Part shown: one piece after another, positions 32,378 to 42,588 of the stretch
Position numbering within the stretch: the first letter of the stretch is position 1
Layout: every line of letters starts with the position of its first letter
NCBI GenBank assembly: GCA_022578605.1
Contig: MU394073.1
Coordinates: 310,001-374,000 of the forward strand
Length of the DNA: 64,000 nucleotides
Direction: 5' to 3'
Source of the DNA: Camillea tinctor
Lineage: Eukaryota; Ascomycota; Sordariomycetes; Xylariales; Xylariaceae
Program-made: the position numbers and the translations under genes
The notes under the pieces: model-generated
Seen by the model: only the letters and a program-made list of their open reading frames with translations
What the model was told of the DNA's origin: nothing
The model's database searches: none

Positions 32378-34978
32378 CTACTCCGCAATCTCGATTACCT
32401 TACCGACGTAACCCTCAAGTCCTGATTTATCCTTGATGCCCCCTTCCAGAAGGACAACTCGGGAACCTAGTTCTATCCACTCTCTGTTTGTCAGAAGCTC
32501 TAAAGAGACATGGTATTCTGCATCGTAATCTCCAAGGTCCGCTTCCGATTTCGTGCGTTCTAGTTCAAGGTGATCATGCATCCCGAAAATGTCCTCATTG
32601 TCTTCGGACACTACTTTTCGCTGGTCCCAGTTGGATCTTTGACGTGTGACTCGTAGCACTCGCACGGCAGCACGGATCATCCCAACATAGGCGTTCACTA
32701 GACTACCCACGACCAGCGACTTGACGTCTGACGTTTTGAAGGAAGCCGTAAAACCATTAGATGCCTGAAGTGAGAGTCCCGTCTCAATCATGTGTTGGCT
32801 TGGCATGGCTAGAACTTGACCTTTGCGAATTCTAGCTATCGGCGCCCTTGGCCTCTCGAAAAGTGTGTCGTCATCCGACATGTCATCGTCAACGGATTCG
32901 TCAAAAACAACTTGGATTGAACCGGCTTGGCCGGCCTCGATCGTTTGCACTGGAAGCCTTAGTTCACGGATATTGACGATAGTTGCTGTTCGCCATTCGC
33001 CGTCTATCCTGGATGCAGAATGTCTGTTCCGTGCGCTAAGACGCGCAAACACGGCAGAGGACGGGTGTGGGATAGACAGACCATAACCTGGGGAGGGGTG
33101 GTCTTTTGGGACGAGATATCCGGCATCTTCCTCATCTGCCGGGAACGGTCCTAGAACTACCTTGTCTCCTATAGACAATCTCCCAAAGCGAAGATATCCA
33201 GTGACCACTGGAGCGCTTTCGTTTGACTGGGTGCGACTAAGGGACATCTCAAATACCTCGTCAATATGGAACAGAGCATCTGGTTGCTCGGGGTTGAGAG
33301 CCAAGGGTACGAAGTCTCGGGCGGTTGGTGTGGGCGGCACTGGCAAACTACGTAATAAAGCGTGAGTTAGCCCGATGCCCATTCCTTTCACAGCACTGGT
33401 GAGAACAATTGGGACGATAGTAAGAGCATCACCCGATGCCCCAATAGCGTTGATCACTTCTGCTTGAACTTTCCTGAGGTCTGCTTCGGGCACTTCCGCA
33501 ACGTTGTCACCTTCGCATACGGGGGATGTCAATAATTTAGGGATTCTTCCTGTGGCCTTGACTTTCGTGAGTACCGTATTCAGCTTGTCTTTTAATGATG
33601 CGCGTTGTGCCAACTCAGTCTTGGTGATCAGAATAGCTAGGGGCATCTCCAGCTTCAGGCATAAGTCGAGGTGCGCCATAGCTAGATCCATTGCCGTTAT
33701 GCCAACACTCATAGCCCCATCTGCGCCGGACAAGGAGTGCGCACTAGGATGAACGGAGCTATCATCATTTGCGGCGATGCACAGCAATGTCCAATGAGGG
33801 GCCCATCCGACCAGGGCACGTAGAGTTGTCCGCTGGTATCGTGGGTGTCCAGCCGAGTCCAAGAAAAAGACCAGTCTGCCATTTTCGGCTCTGTCATGAA
33901 TATCTGGCCATGCATTGATATTATCAACGCTGTAGTTGAGAATCGATTGACCCTGGTAGCCAACGAGCTCTTGGGCAATAGAGCTGGTTCGCCCAGAGGC
34001 AACTTCATGTCGATGCCTCAGTAGATTTATCCTGCTGCTCCCGCGGCCGTTGTCAAGAAGTCCATTGGAAATGGTGCCCAATAAGGTGGTTTTCCCCGAC
34101 GTGGTAGGCCCCGTAAGCGACACACGGAGTTGTTCGGTGGTTGATGCACCTCTCCTGAGGTGGCCGTTGGCCCCCCTAGAGCTTCCATTACTAGATCTAG
34201 ACTGGGGATTTAAAATTGGCATAACTAGTGCTTCGGCCACCCATAGGTCTTCATGATGGAGTTGAGGTTTTCCAGGTTTGGAAGAAGCATCTGGACTATT
34301 TATCCATTCACAAGTGCCAACAGCCTTCATACGCTGTACCTCAACTCTGCAACCCAAGCTCGCAGCCATGATCTTGAGAGTCGTCATACTTTCATCCATC
34401 TCCTCCTTTGTCAAACCAACAAATGTGCCATCGTCAGCTACCCCTATTTCATAGAGAGCTCCATTAGATTCTTCTAGCCCAGGAAGCAGCTTGGCCGGCT
34501 TCTCCAAGGCGGAAAGCTCAGCATGGTCGTCGGGAAGTTTTGGTATTATTAACTCTCCTCTAGCAGAGGAATGGTATGGCGACGACTGCTGCAGTCTCCA
34601 AAGCAGTTGAGTAGTTAAATGCTGTAGTCGGTTTTGCCTGGTCTGATTTGAAGAAGCAAGTGGCAAGCCATGTGGTTTAGCCGGCTTTGGGTCTCCCGGA
34701 GGCCGGGAGGCCTGAGACCCAGAGACGGCCAAAGTGGTGCTCATCGTCTCATAAGTTCTGCGTGGGCGCAACAGCAGGTGTAGTTTGTACTCGATTGGAC
34801 CATCCTGTGGTTCGGCTTCCAATCTGTCTACTTGTGAATCTGACGGATGCCCTGACTCAACAGCAGCTCCGGTGGATACGGATCGTTCCACCTGAGGTCT
34901 TTTCACGGCATCCTGGCCCGATTTCCAGGGTGAGTTTACCCGTGGCGGGTTGTGGTCAAAAGTGAATATCGAGGCCAT
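32378..34978 (-). CDS. GTPBP1/2-like translational GTPase
   Basis: A single-exon gene of 866 residues; the start is the first in-frame ATG at 34978. Residues 1-110 or so are low-complexity. Then come a conserved N-terminal block (LYEIGVADDGTFVGLTKEEMDES), a P-loop GPTTSGKTT (G1), a Thr-containing switch I (ASGRTSSIAQE), DSAGH (G3), ITKTE at the G4 position, and beta-barrel domains after the G domain (PVVTGYLRFGRLSIGDKVVLGP and a C-terminal barrel ending VVLLEGGIKDKSGLEGYVGKV). This order matches the GTPBP1/GTPBP2 branch of EF-Tu-like GTPases, linked in animals to ribosome rescue and mRNA surveillance; the fungal role is not established. The G4 motif differs from N/TKxD: the guanine-specifying Asp is Glu. 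It converges on EMC6. Confidence 0.82.
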   Translation of the reverse strand: MASIFTFDHNPPRVNSPWKSGQDAVKRPQVERSVSTGAAVESGHPSDSQVDRLEAEPQDGPIEYKLHLLLRPRRTYETMSTTLAVSGSQASRPPGDPKPAKPHGLPLASSNQTRQNRLQHLTTQLLWRLQQSSPYHSSARGELIIPKLPDDHAELSALEKPAKLLPGLEESNGALYEIGVADDGTFVGLTKEEMDESMTTLKIMAASLGCRVEVQRMKAVGTCEWINSPDASSKPGKPQLHHEDLWVAEALVMPILNPQSRSSNGSSRGANGHLRRGASTTEQLRVSLTGPTTSGKTTLLGTISNGLLDNGRGSSRINLLRHRHEVASGRTSSIAQELVGYQGQSILNYSVDNINAWPDIHDRAENGRLVFFLDSAGHPRYQRTTLRALVGWAPHWTLLCIAANDDSSVHPSAHSLSGADGAMSVGITAMDLAMAHLDLCLKLEMPLAILITKTELAQRASLKDKLNTVLTKVKATGRIPKLLTSPVCEGDNVAEVPEADLRKVQAEVINAIGASGDALTIVPIVLTSAVKGMGIGLTHALLRSLPVPPTPTARDFVPLALNPEQPDALFHIDEVFEMSLSRTQSNESAPVVTGYLRFGRLSIGDKVVLGPFPADEEDAGYLVPKDHPSPGYGLSIPHPSSAVFARLSARNRHSASRIDGEWRTATIVNIRELRLPVQTIEAGQAGSIQVVFDESVDDDMSDDDTLFERPRAPIARIRKGQVLAMPSQHMIETGLSLQASNGFTASFKTSDVKSLVVGSLVNAYVGMIRAAVRVLRVTRQRSNWDQRKVVSEDNEDIFGMHDHLELERTKSEADLGDYDAEYHVSLELLTNREWIELGSRVVLLEGGIKDKSGLEGYVGKVIEIAE

Positions 34979-36381
34979 GCTTAGGTAGATAGTCAAGTTA
35001 ATGCTGTTGTATGGCTCAAACCTACAGCTCAAAGTGAGGGTGTCAGTTGGGGAGAATCGACTGTGTTGTTGACTCGGTATGATAGAATTCCCCTTTTCGT
35101 TTCCTTCCTAACAAGTAAAGTGTCTTTTGTAATGAATTTAATGCATAGTTGTATTCCATTTGTTGGGTAGACAAGCGGTGTATACGTATTATCATCTTTT
35201 ATATAGTCGGAGCTTTCAGCTCAGAAAAGCAAAACAAGCAAAGGTGAGTAATAATTATAAACAAGGGACGAAGGTCTATTCGAATTACAATCGTGCTACT
35301 AGAGCAAGTTTAGAGTAGCCATCTTTGCGAATAATCATGTAAGGCTGGTTATAGGTAGGTATAAGATATAAAGCATAGGTTAGGTAGAGCTGAAGGCGGG
35401 AAGGTTATGAAAGTCTGGGACTCAAGGGACGAGCAGAATATCATTCCAATTAAAAGCTGGCGATCGACAGGAATCCAGAAGGCGTTGGTGGGCCAATCAA
35501 TCTTTTTATAAGTAGGTACTTATTAAGTCAGGTCTGGTATGTGCGTGGCCAGAGCAGAAACCGGCCCGGAACTTCAGTTGGCGCCGATATAAAACGAAAT
35601 AGGGATGTCTACTGCCAGTAATGGTCGGTCGGTGGAAATTGAAATATATATATATGCAGTTAGGTATCTTATTAGTTGAGCGGTCTCTGGGTTACCACTA
35701 TAAATGCCAGCCAGAACCTTCACTGAAATCTAAAATTGAGTCATCGACATGGATCAGATGTTACTAATGTTATTCAAGAAGGTTGAATGTGGCCATGCAA
35801 ACCGCCAATGCAAGTAAAGTGAATTATGTCTTTAAGTAACCTAGTTAGTACTAAGTAGTAGTAGGTATGAAGGTTCTTGCTCTGTACACTACAGCATCAA
35901 TCAGTAACCTTAAAAGCACCTAACCTTAAGCTAGCATGTACGGAGTAGTAGTATGTATGTGGTTGTACACTACTACATACATACATCAAATACCCCCACC
36001 TTCACCCCACCACCCATCACCACCATTGGCCCAACCACTGTCAGATGCTGCGGCCTGAACTGACGAGTCCCCTGAACCCGTTTACCTTCGCACCCTAACA
36101 TAGGCGGCCCCCTTGCCCCCCTCTCCCCCCTAGCAGAGACTACGGTAAAGGAAAAGTAGGTCCCCTCTCTTTTCCGAAACGCAACCTAAGACAAGCCAAC
36201 ATTCAATCCAGTCTCCATAATTTCAACCCTTCATCAACCCTTTTAACCCTTCGATTGATTCGAGCATTCGTTCTATTCTTCTCTTCCCTCCTTTTTCTTT
36301 TCTTCTAGAATTTCTAAATCTTGACCAATTCATCCACCGCATATATATTCCAGACCCACCAGATAGAAAACATTCATCACC
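34979..36381. other. Divergent intergenic between GTPase and sec9
   Basis: About 1.4 kb. Contains TACGGAGTA at 35939-35947, an AT dinucleotide run near 35644, and a pyrimidine-rich leader before sec9 (36230-36310). No gene supported. Confidence 0.5.
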
Positions 36382-37760
36382 ATGAAGAAATTCGGCTTTG
36401 GCAAGAAATCTGCTGATGATGACGATGCTAACCGTTCCGCCCTCTTTGGCAACAAGAAGGGATCGCCCGCGCCCCCGTCGGATAACCCTTATGCGCAGGC
36501 CAAAGCCGCGAATGATCCCTATGTGAACGACGGCAATAAATACGCCAACGTGACTCCCTACCAACAGGCCCGTGGTGGCGGTCTCCCGAGCGGCCCAGGG
36601 CCACGAGCTGGATACGGTGCTCCTTCTCTGAACCGCAACGACAGCAACGCTTCCTCCGCCACCGCCCCGCCTCCTTACTCTAGTAACCAACAACCCAGCG
36701 GCTATGGAAATGATAGATATGGCACATCGTCAGGCTATGGGGGTAGCAAATATGCCAACACTGGGGGCTATGGTGGCGGTGGCGCTTCCACCTCACGTGC
36801 CGGTGGTTATGGTGGCCTGGGCCCAGCAGACGACGATGCAAACCGCGATGCTCTGTTCTCCGGTGCTAGAGAACGACAGGACCAACGGCAGGCTAATGGC
36901 CAAAGTGGTGCTTACGGGGACTCTGGCGCAAACTCTAGCAATTATGGTGGCTATGGGGAACACCGCGAGCTTACCGAAGAGGAGAAAGACTACGAGGCCT
37001 ACAAAGATGCCAAGGCGCAAATTCACGAGACAACCCAGGCCAGTTTAACTACCAACCAGAACTCCTTGCGATACATGAACCAAGCACTCGACACCGGTTT
37101 GGCGACATATGCACGACTCGGTGCTCAAAACGAGCGCCTGCACCATACCGACCAGTTGCTGGATACTGCGACAGAGTCACACCGCCACGCCGAGGCCCAG
37201 ACTAAAAAGCTCAAGAGTCTCAACCGGAGCATGTTCGCAGTGCACGTCAAGAACCCATTTACGGAAAAGAGACGAACGGCCGAGGAAGAAGCCAGGATCG
37301 TGTCTCAAAACCAAGCCGACCGAGAAATTCGCGAGGCGTCCCGAAGAGACAAGTTCGGCCAGAACGCACGCATGGAACAGAACTTTGCCGAGTTGAACAG
37401 AGACCAAGCACCTTCGTCCTTCACTAGAGCGAACCGTGGTGACCGGTCCAAATACACACTTGAGGACGATTCCGATGAGGAGGGTGCCAGGGCACTAGAT
37501 GAGGCTAACGAACAGATTGAGCGTGATCTTGAACAAATGTCCATCGGTGTCGGCAAGCTCAAGCGTATCGGCCAAGCCATGGGTGAAGAGCTAGACCATG
37601 GTAACAAGTTGATTGACAGAATCGGTGCTAAGGTATGCTACCCACTACCCTGCTCGTATTCTCTGTGTTCGAACCATGAGCTAACCACGGTGATACACAG
37701 ACGGATCCACTCGACGACCAGATTAGAGTAACCAACGCGAGAATGAACCGCATTAGATGA
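36382..37760 (+). CDS. sec9: Plasma-membrane t-SNARE Sec9 (SNAP-25 family)
   Basis: Exon 1 36382-37632, intron 68 nt (GTATGC...ACAG), exon 2 37701-37760; 436 residues. It starts MKKFGFGKKSADDDD. Residues 20-190 are disordered, rich in Gly, Tyr, Ser and Asn, with DNPYAQ-like motifs. The first SNARE helix (Qb) lies at about 205-300 (QIHETTQASLTTNQNSLRYM, LLDTATESHRHAEAQTKKLK) and is followed by the conserved VKNPF. The second helix (Qc) spans about 370-436 (LDEANEQIERDLEQMSIGVG, IGQAMGEELDHGNKLIDRIG) and is completed by exon 2 (TDPLDDQIRVTNARMNRIR). There is no membrane anchor, as expected. Sec9 pairs with syntaxin-type Sso and the v-SNARE Snc in exocytosis at hyphal tips. Confidence 0.95.
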
Positions 37761-38109
37761 TATGATTGACGAGCCGGGTTATAAGTTATCAGACCTTACT
37801 CTGATGATAACAAAGCATGGGGGTCTCTTGATTTCATAAAAGGGAGTTTGGTGTCGAATACTAGTGCTGGACTGGACCACCCAGTACCCCTATAATAGCT
37901 TTATGCACACGCTCGTTCTCAGTTAAGCAAGCAAGCAAACAAACATAACGTGTTCACATATCTTCGAGCTTGTAGACCTCGTATAGTGAGCGGTCAGCTC
38001 GTGAATATTTCCCAAGACAGGACATGATTATAGAGGCCTACTTCTTCAAGGTTGCGATGGCAGCTTGTGCTCCTTCTCGTCCTCCACACAAGATCTCAAC
38101 ACGATACTC

Positions 38110-38354
38110 TTAGGTCCTCCCCAACTGTCCGACTGATCCTGTGTGGGAATTGGCTCCAGCTTCGGCAGCAGGGAGAAACCGGTTTGTGCCGGAGATCTCG
38201 AAGGCAACCTGTACATATTTCCCTCTCACGTAGACTCCCCCGCTCCTAGACCGAAGATGGCGTCCTTGTTTCGCTTTTAGTGTTGTTACATAGATGGTGG
38301 TTGCATAGACTTGCCCAGGACAGTATAGACCAGGTTGAATCTCTCCATGGTCAT
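38110..38354 (-). CDS. Possible small spliced protein, unrecognised
   Basis: A tentative model: exon a 38354-38290, a 44-nt intron (GTAACA...TCTAG, with a CACTAA-type branch), exon b 38245-38110; 66 residues. Both parts have natural composition (ERFNLVYTVLGKSMQPPS, then YVQVAFEISGTNRFLPAAEA). The exon-b frame is open without an ATG from 38403 to a TAA at 38110-38112, then open again to TAG at 38038, ending EGAQAAIATLKK. The flank next to the poly-G run and gap may contain sequence errors, so a frameshift or false stop is possible. I recognise no family; chance cannot be excluded. Confidence 0.2.
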
Positions 38355-38365
38355 TTCTGTGTAAA

Positions 38366-38647
38366 GGGGGGGGGGGGGGGGGGGGGATTAAAAATAGGAT
38401 GGGTTATATGGGGAATATATAGAAAAACAACCATGGTGGTGGCACCCTAATTTTTATAAAATTTTTTAAGAAAATAGAGTTNNNNNNNNNNCCCGCCCCC
38501 CCCCCCCGCCCCGGCCCGCCCCCGCCCCCCCCCCCCCCCCCCCCCCCCCCCCACTATCAAGAGGATGGGTTAGATGGCTACTATAGAGAGAATCAACCAT
38601 TCTGGTGTCAACCTTCTTTTTATCTCATTTTTGAAGAAAATAGAGTG
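38366..38647. other. Second assembly gap with duplicated flank
   Basis: A G-run (38366-38386), then 95 nt (38387-38481), ten N (38482-38491), C-rich debris (38492-38552), then 95 nt (38553-38647) that aligns without gaps to 38387-38481 at 73 of 95 positions. The right copy reads on smoothly into unique sequence. Confidence 0.88.
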
Positions 38648-39033
38648 ATTCTACTGGCCAGCAGGGATGCATATCGCATTTCTTTCTTACAACAATAACT
38701 TTTAAAATAGCTCGAGCCTTTCAATGTACGTACTAAACTTGAATTTAAAAAAAAAAAAAAAAAAAAAAAAGCCTTAAAGTGTGTTATAGAATATTTTATA
38801 ATCTCAAAGGGAAACCCTCTGCTCTATCAAACAACCCTCCCCTTGGGCTTCGTTCCTTCAGACATCAAGGGCATGACAGTGCGCAATGCTGGTCTAGGCC
38901 ATAAATATCAACTGTGGATTCAACCTCGGAACTTCGAAAGCGCCATTGGTGGCAAAGTAGTAACCTAGGGTATCTTATTTTGTAGTTTAGCATAGTCCAT
39001 AGTGCACAGGTTCAGATTTGACATATACCTACC

Positions 39034-39631
39034 ATGAGAGCGACGATAAGACTCCTAGCTACGGCGACAACAGGCAACGGCCTGAAGCCGGCGCCGATGG
39101 CCATCCTGCCACCGATCCCGCTCTACCGTCGCTTACTGCGAGCGCACCGGAAACATCTGCCTCAAGGGATGCGGCTACTCGGGGACGAGTATGTTAAGGC
39201 TGAGTTCCGAGCGCATAAGAACGTCGACAACCCTGTCCATCTCGTGCGTTTATATAATTCTTTTTTTTTCTTTTCTTTTCTTTTCCTTTTCTTTCCCAAT
39301 TCAAGCCAATATACACAAGTGATGGGGAAATGGATATTTAACTAAACTATGTACAAATGCTGACCACATCAAGATCGGCTTCCTTACCGAATGGCAACTC
39401 TACGCACAGAAGATCGAGGGTGACTCGTGGGTTGGAGAGAAGCTGGATCAACAAAAGATTGCCAAGATGAGCGGTAAGTTCACATAGCCTCTTCTAGTAA
39501 TTTATTCTGTTTGGGAGATAGTATTGACAATGAGTTTCGTATACGTAGATGAGCAATTGGGACAGCTATACGAGCTGATGCAAGCTATTCGCAAAAGACA
39601 ACAAGAAGGGGATGATCAAGAGGGATCATGA
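39034..39631 (+). CDS. SDHAF3: Succinate dehydrogenase assembly factor 3 (Acn9/Sdh7)
   Basis: Three exons: 39034-39243, 39374-39473 and 39549-39631, with introns of 130 and 75 nt; 130 residues. The N-terminus MRATIRLLATATTGNGLKP is a mitochondrial presequence. The core is the LYR-motif fold: PLYRRLLRAHRKHLP, MRLLGDEYVKAEFRAHK, then IGFLTEWQLYAQKIEGDSW. SDHAF3 acts in the matrix, protecting the iron-sulphur subunit Sdh2 from oxidants until it joins Sdh1; its client gene sdh2 is in this window at 57414-58397. The first intron contains a long T/C run. Intron 1 uses GTGCGT and intron 2 GTAAGT. Family assignment is firm from length, LYR motif and the GFLTEWQLYAQ block. Confidence 0.92.
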
Positions 39632-40293
39632 CAGTGACAAATAGGACGTACCGACGGCATAGCATAACTAGATAGATTGGGGCATAGGTTATGTATTGAT
39701 GGATATTTATAAAATAAAGAAAAAAACCAAAAAAAAAAAAACCCCCCCATTAATTTTTCTTTACTTACCTACCTTCCAGATATACAGATATACCTGGTAT
39801 TAGACTTGCATAATAGCTGAGATGATATCATCGTCGTATAAGCAAAGAGATGAGTGCATTTTGTACAGTACGTGCACGTGACCTAGTGGCATTTTCAGGT
39901 AGTTGTGAGGTCGCTAGGATTTGCTTGGTCCCGCTACCAAAAAAAATTGAATGCCTTTTTAGCGTATCTCACAGCCAATGAAAGGTGCCAACTTCTCATT
40001 TGGCAACTATGTTATTCTCTATTACTAGATCCCACAGCACATGATAACTATACTTCCATCTTTACAACTTATAAGTTTAGTAAAATCAGACCTTATATAG
40101 GTACTATATAATCGAAGTTTTTAAAGTTCATGTCAGAATTTATTTCATTACTCGAGCCATAATTGGGTGCCGCCCTGAGGAGATATAGCCTACTTACACA
40201 AGTTTTTTTTCTCTCTTTTTTTTTCTTTCCTTTTTTCTTGATACCCACCCAGCTGACAATTTTATCTACATCGCCAACTCACGGAAAAAAAAA
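39632..40293. other. Intergenic between SDHAF3 and helicase
   Basis: A/C homopolymers near 39720-39748 and a T/C-rich leader at 40203-40238. No gene supported. Confidence 0.5.
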
Positions 40294-42588
40294 ATGACCG
40301 GGGAGGAAAATAGGCCGGCCAAGAGGCGGAAGACGAAGGGAAATAATCCATCTATTGTCAAAATCGGCGATAAGACAATAGACTTGACTGCGTATCTGCG
40401 ACCACAGGAAAACCCAGTAAAGAAGCCCCCAACAAACGGAGTAGAAAAGGCCAGTCCCACAACCGAAGAGAAACAGGAGCCTGAAACTAAGGGCAATGAG
40501 AAAACCGAGGCTGGGAAGCCTCATAAAGGTGTATCAAAGAGGCATCAAAATGCTCGAGCTACTCCCATGCTAAGGGCCCGGAAGGCCTTGCCGATTTGGG
40601 CTCATCAAGAGGATATCAAATCTAGTCTACGGAAGGACAACGACATTCTGCTCATCGTTGGTGAGACTGGTTCGGGAAAAAGTACCCAAGTGCCACAATT
40701 TCTATGCGACGAACCTTGGTGTCGCAAGAAGAAGGTACAGGTGGGTTCCAACACCGTCAATGTTGGAGGCATGATTGCTATCACTCAACCTCGACGAGTC
40801 GCTGCGATAACATTGGCTGGACGAGTAGCAAAGGAGATGGGAACACCACTTGCACCTCGACAAGAAGGTTCTGTCGGTTACTCCGTCCGGTTTGATCATG
40901 TAGTGCCTAAAGGTACTAAGATTAAGTTCCTCACTGAGGGTATGCTTCTCCAGGAGCTTCTGCGAGACCCCAGCCTTCGACAATACAGCGCCATTATCGT
41001 CGACGAAATCCACGAGAGAAGCGTCGACGTGGATTTAATAGCGGGATTCTTGAAACAAATCCTTGCCAGTGACAAAGCTGGCAGAGGAGGAATCCCACTA
41101 AAGGTCGTTGTCATGAGTGCAACGGCCGATGTAGAGAAGATCCAAGAATTCTTCAACCCCCAGGATGTCCACTCATCTATGCAGCTTCTCCGTATTAAGG
41201 GCAGACAGTTCCCCGTAGAGATCCACCATACGGATAGGCCGGTTCCAGACATACAAGAAGCTCTCATAAAGCAGATCTTTGATATACACCAGCAGGAGCC
41301 ACTCCCCGGAGATATACTGGCCTTTCTCACTGGTCAAGAGGAAATTGAGGCTGCCCAACGTCTTATTGAAGAGCATAGCGCGACATTACCTTCCAATGTA
41401 CCAAAGATCCAGGCGTTTCCCCTTTACGGTCAACTCTCGATCCAGGCGCAACAAGATGCATTCAAGCCAGCTAAGCAAGCATACACACGGAAAGTGGTCT
41501 TGGCCACCAACATTGCTGAAACATCTGTCACCGTGCCAGGCGTTCGTTATGTGATTGACTGTGGGAAAGCTAAGGTGAAGCAGTTCCGGGCACGGTTAGG
41601 GATGGAATCCCTCCTCGCGAAAGCGATCTCTAAATCCTCCGCCATACAACGAACTGGTCGAGCTGGTCGTGAGGGGCCGGGCAAATGCTATAGGCTTTAT
41701 ACGGCAGAAACGTATGAATCCCTTCAGGAAGCCGACCTGCCCGAAATCCTACGCAACGATATTCTAGGCGCGGTGCTGACCATGAAAGCACGTGGTATCA
41801 ACGACGTGCTCTCATTTCCGCTCATGGATTCCCCCGACGTCGACTCGGTAGAAAAGGCCTTACTCCAGTTACTTTTCCTCGAGGCCCTCGCAAGCGATGG
41901 CACTATTACCGAGGTCGGACGCAAGCTTGCCCTCTTCCCGGTCTCGGCACCGTACGGACGCGTGCTCCTCGCCGCCGCGGAGCCCGAGTACGACTGCCTC
42001 CTCGAAGTCATAGACATCATTGCCTGTCTTACCTCGGGCGAGAACATCTTCCACCAGCTGCAGGCCGAGGACGAGCCCACGCGGGACGACGTCGAGGAGC
42101 ACCGCAAGGAGCTGTACCGGCGCGAGGGCGACATCCTCACCTACCTCACGGCGATGCAGCGGTACGCGGCCGAGAACGCCGACCGCATCGACTGGTGCCG
42201 GCGGCGGCGCATCAATGTGCGCAACATGAAGCAGGCGCTCAGCATCCGGCAGCAGCTGCGCGGCATCTGCGCGCGCGAGAAGCTCCTCGCCGAGCTCCCG
42301 CCCCCGGACCCCCAGCCGTTCGTGCCGCTGCCGCCCGAGCGCGCCGACGCCCTGCTGCGCTGCTTCCTGCGCGGCTTCGCCCTGCGCACCGCCCTGCTTG
42401 CCCCCGACTCGAGCTACGTCACCGTCCAGGACCGCCACGTCGTCGCCGTCCACCCCTCCAGCGTCCTGCACGGGCACCGCCGCGAGGCCATCATGTTCCT
42501 TGAGCACGTCTTCACTCAAAAGAATTACGCTAAGAAGGTCAGCGCTGTGCAGGCTGATTGGATCGTCGAGGCTATGGGTCGGAGATAG
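40294..42588 (+). CDS. dhr2: DEAH-box RNA helicase, Dhr2-like (rRNA processing)
   Basis: A single exon, 764 residues, starting at an ATG after an A-run. Residues 1-90 are basic and disordered (PAKRRKTKG). Helicase motifs in order: GETGSGKST (I, Walker A), TQPRRVAA (Ia), TEGMLL (Ib), DEIH (II), SAT (III), FLTGQEEIE (IV), TNIAETSVT (V) and QRTGRAGR (VI). Winged-helix, HA2/ratchet and OB-fold regions follow (LFFLEAL-type start, then SSYVTVQDRHVVAVHPSSVL and the C-terminal YAKKVSAVQADWIVE). The short N-terminus and DEIH variant fit Dhr2-type proteins, which act in the nucleolus on 18S rRNA precursors; a DHX33/Prp43-type relative is the alternative. GC rises from about 48% near 40640 to about 73% near 42270 within this one exon. 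Confidence 0.8.
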   Translation: MTGEENRPAKRRKTKGNNPSIVKIGDKTIDLTAYLRPQENPVKKPPTNGVEKASPTTEEKQEPETKGNEKTEAGKPHKGVSKRHQNARATPMLRARKALPIWAHQEDIKSSLRKDNDILLIVGETGSGKSTQVPQFLCDEPWCRKKKVQVGSNTVNVGGMIAITQPRRVAAITLAGRVAKEMGTPLAPRQEGSVGYSVRFDHVVPKGTKIKFLTEGMLLQELLRDPSLRQYSAIIVDEIHERSVDVDLIAGFLKQILASDKAGRGGIPLKVVVMSATADVEKIQEFFNPQDVHSSMQLLRIKGRQFPVEIHHTDRPVPDIQEALIKQIFDIHQQEPLPGDILAFLTGQEEIEAAQRLIEEHSATLPSNVPKIQAFPLYGQLSIQAQQDAFKPAKQAYTRKVVLATNIAETSVTVPGVRYVIDCGKAKVKQFRARLGMESLLAKAISKSSAIQRTGRAGREGPGKCYRLYTAETYESLQEADLPEILRNDILGAVLTMKARGINDVLSFPLMDSPDVDSVEKALLQLLFLEALASDGTITEVGRKLALFPVSAPYGRVLLAAAEPEYDCLLEVIDIIACLTSGENIFHQLQAEDEPTRDDVEEHRKELYRREGDILTYLTAMQRYAAENADRIDWCRRRRINVRNMKQALSIRQQLRGICAREKLLAELPPPDPQPFVPLPPERADALLRCFLRGFALRTALLAPDSSYVTVQDRHVVAVHPSSVLHGHRREAIMFLEHVFTQKNYAKKVSAVQADWIVEAMGRR

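Larger units (their letters stand above)
37761..39033. other. Intergenic between sec9 and SDHAF3, with assembly gap
   Basis: sec9 3' region, then a possible small minus-strand reading frame (38110-38354, separate entry), then the gap block at 38366-38647, and an A-run at about 38746-38770. No other gene supported. Confidence 0.5.

Noticed and set aside
36223..36693. Minus-strand frame of 156 codons over the sec9 start
   Set aside because: Antisense to the sec9 N-terminal coding region; no motif.
38290..38354. ATP synthase subunit k (Atp19) for the peptide with YTVLGKSMQP
   Set aside because: Only a few residues resemble it and the following sequence does not continue the family pattern.
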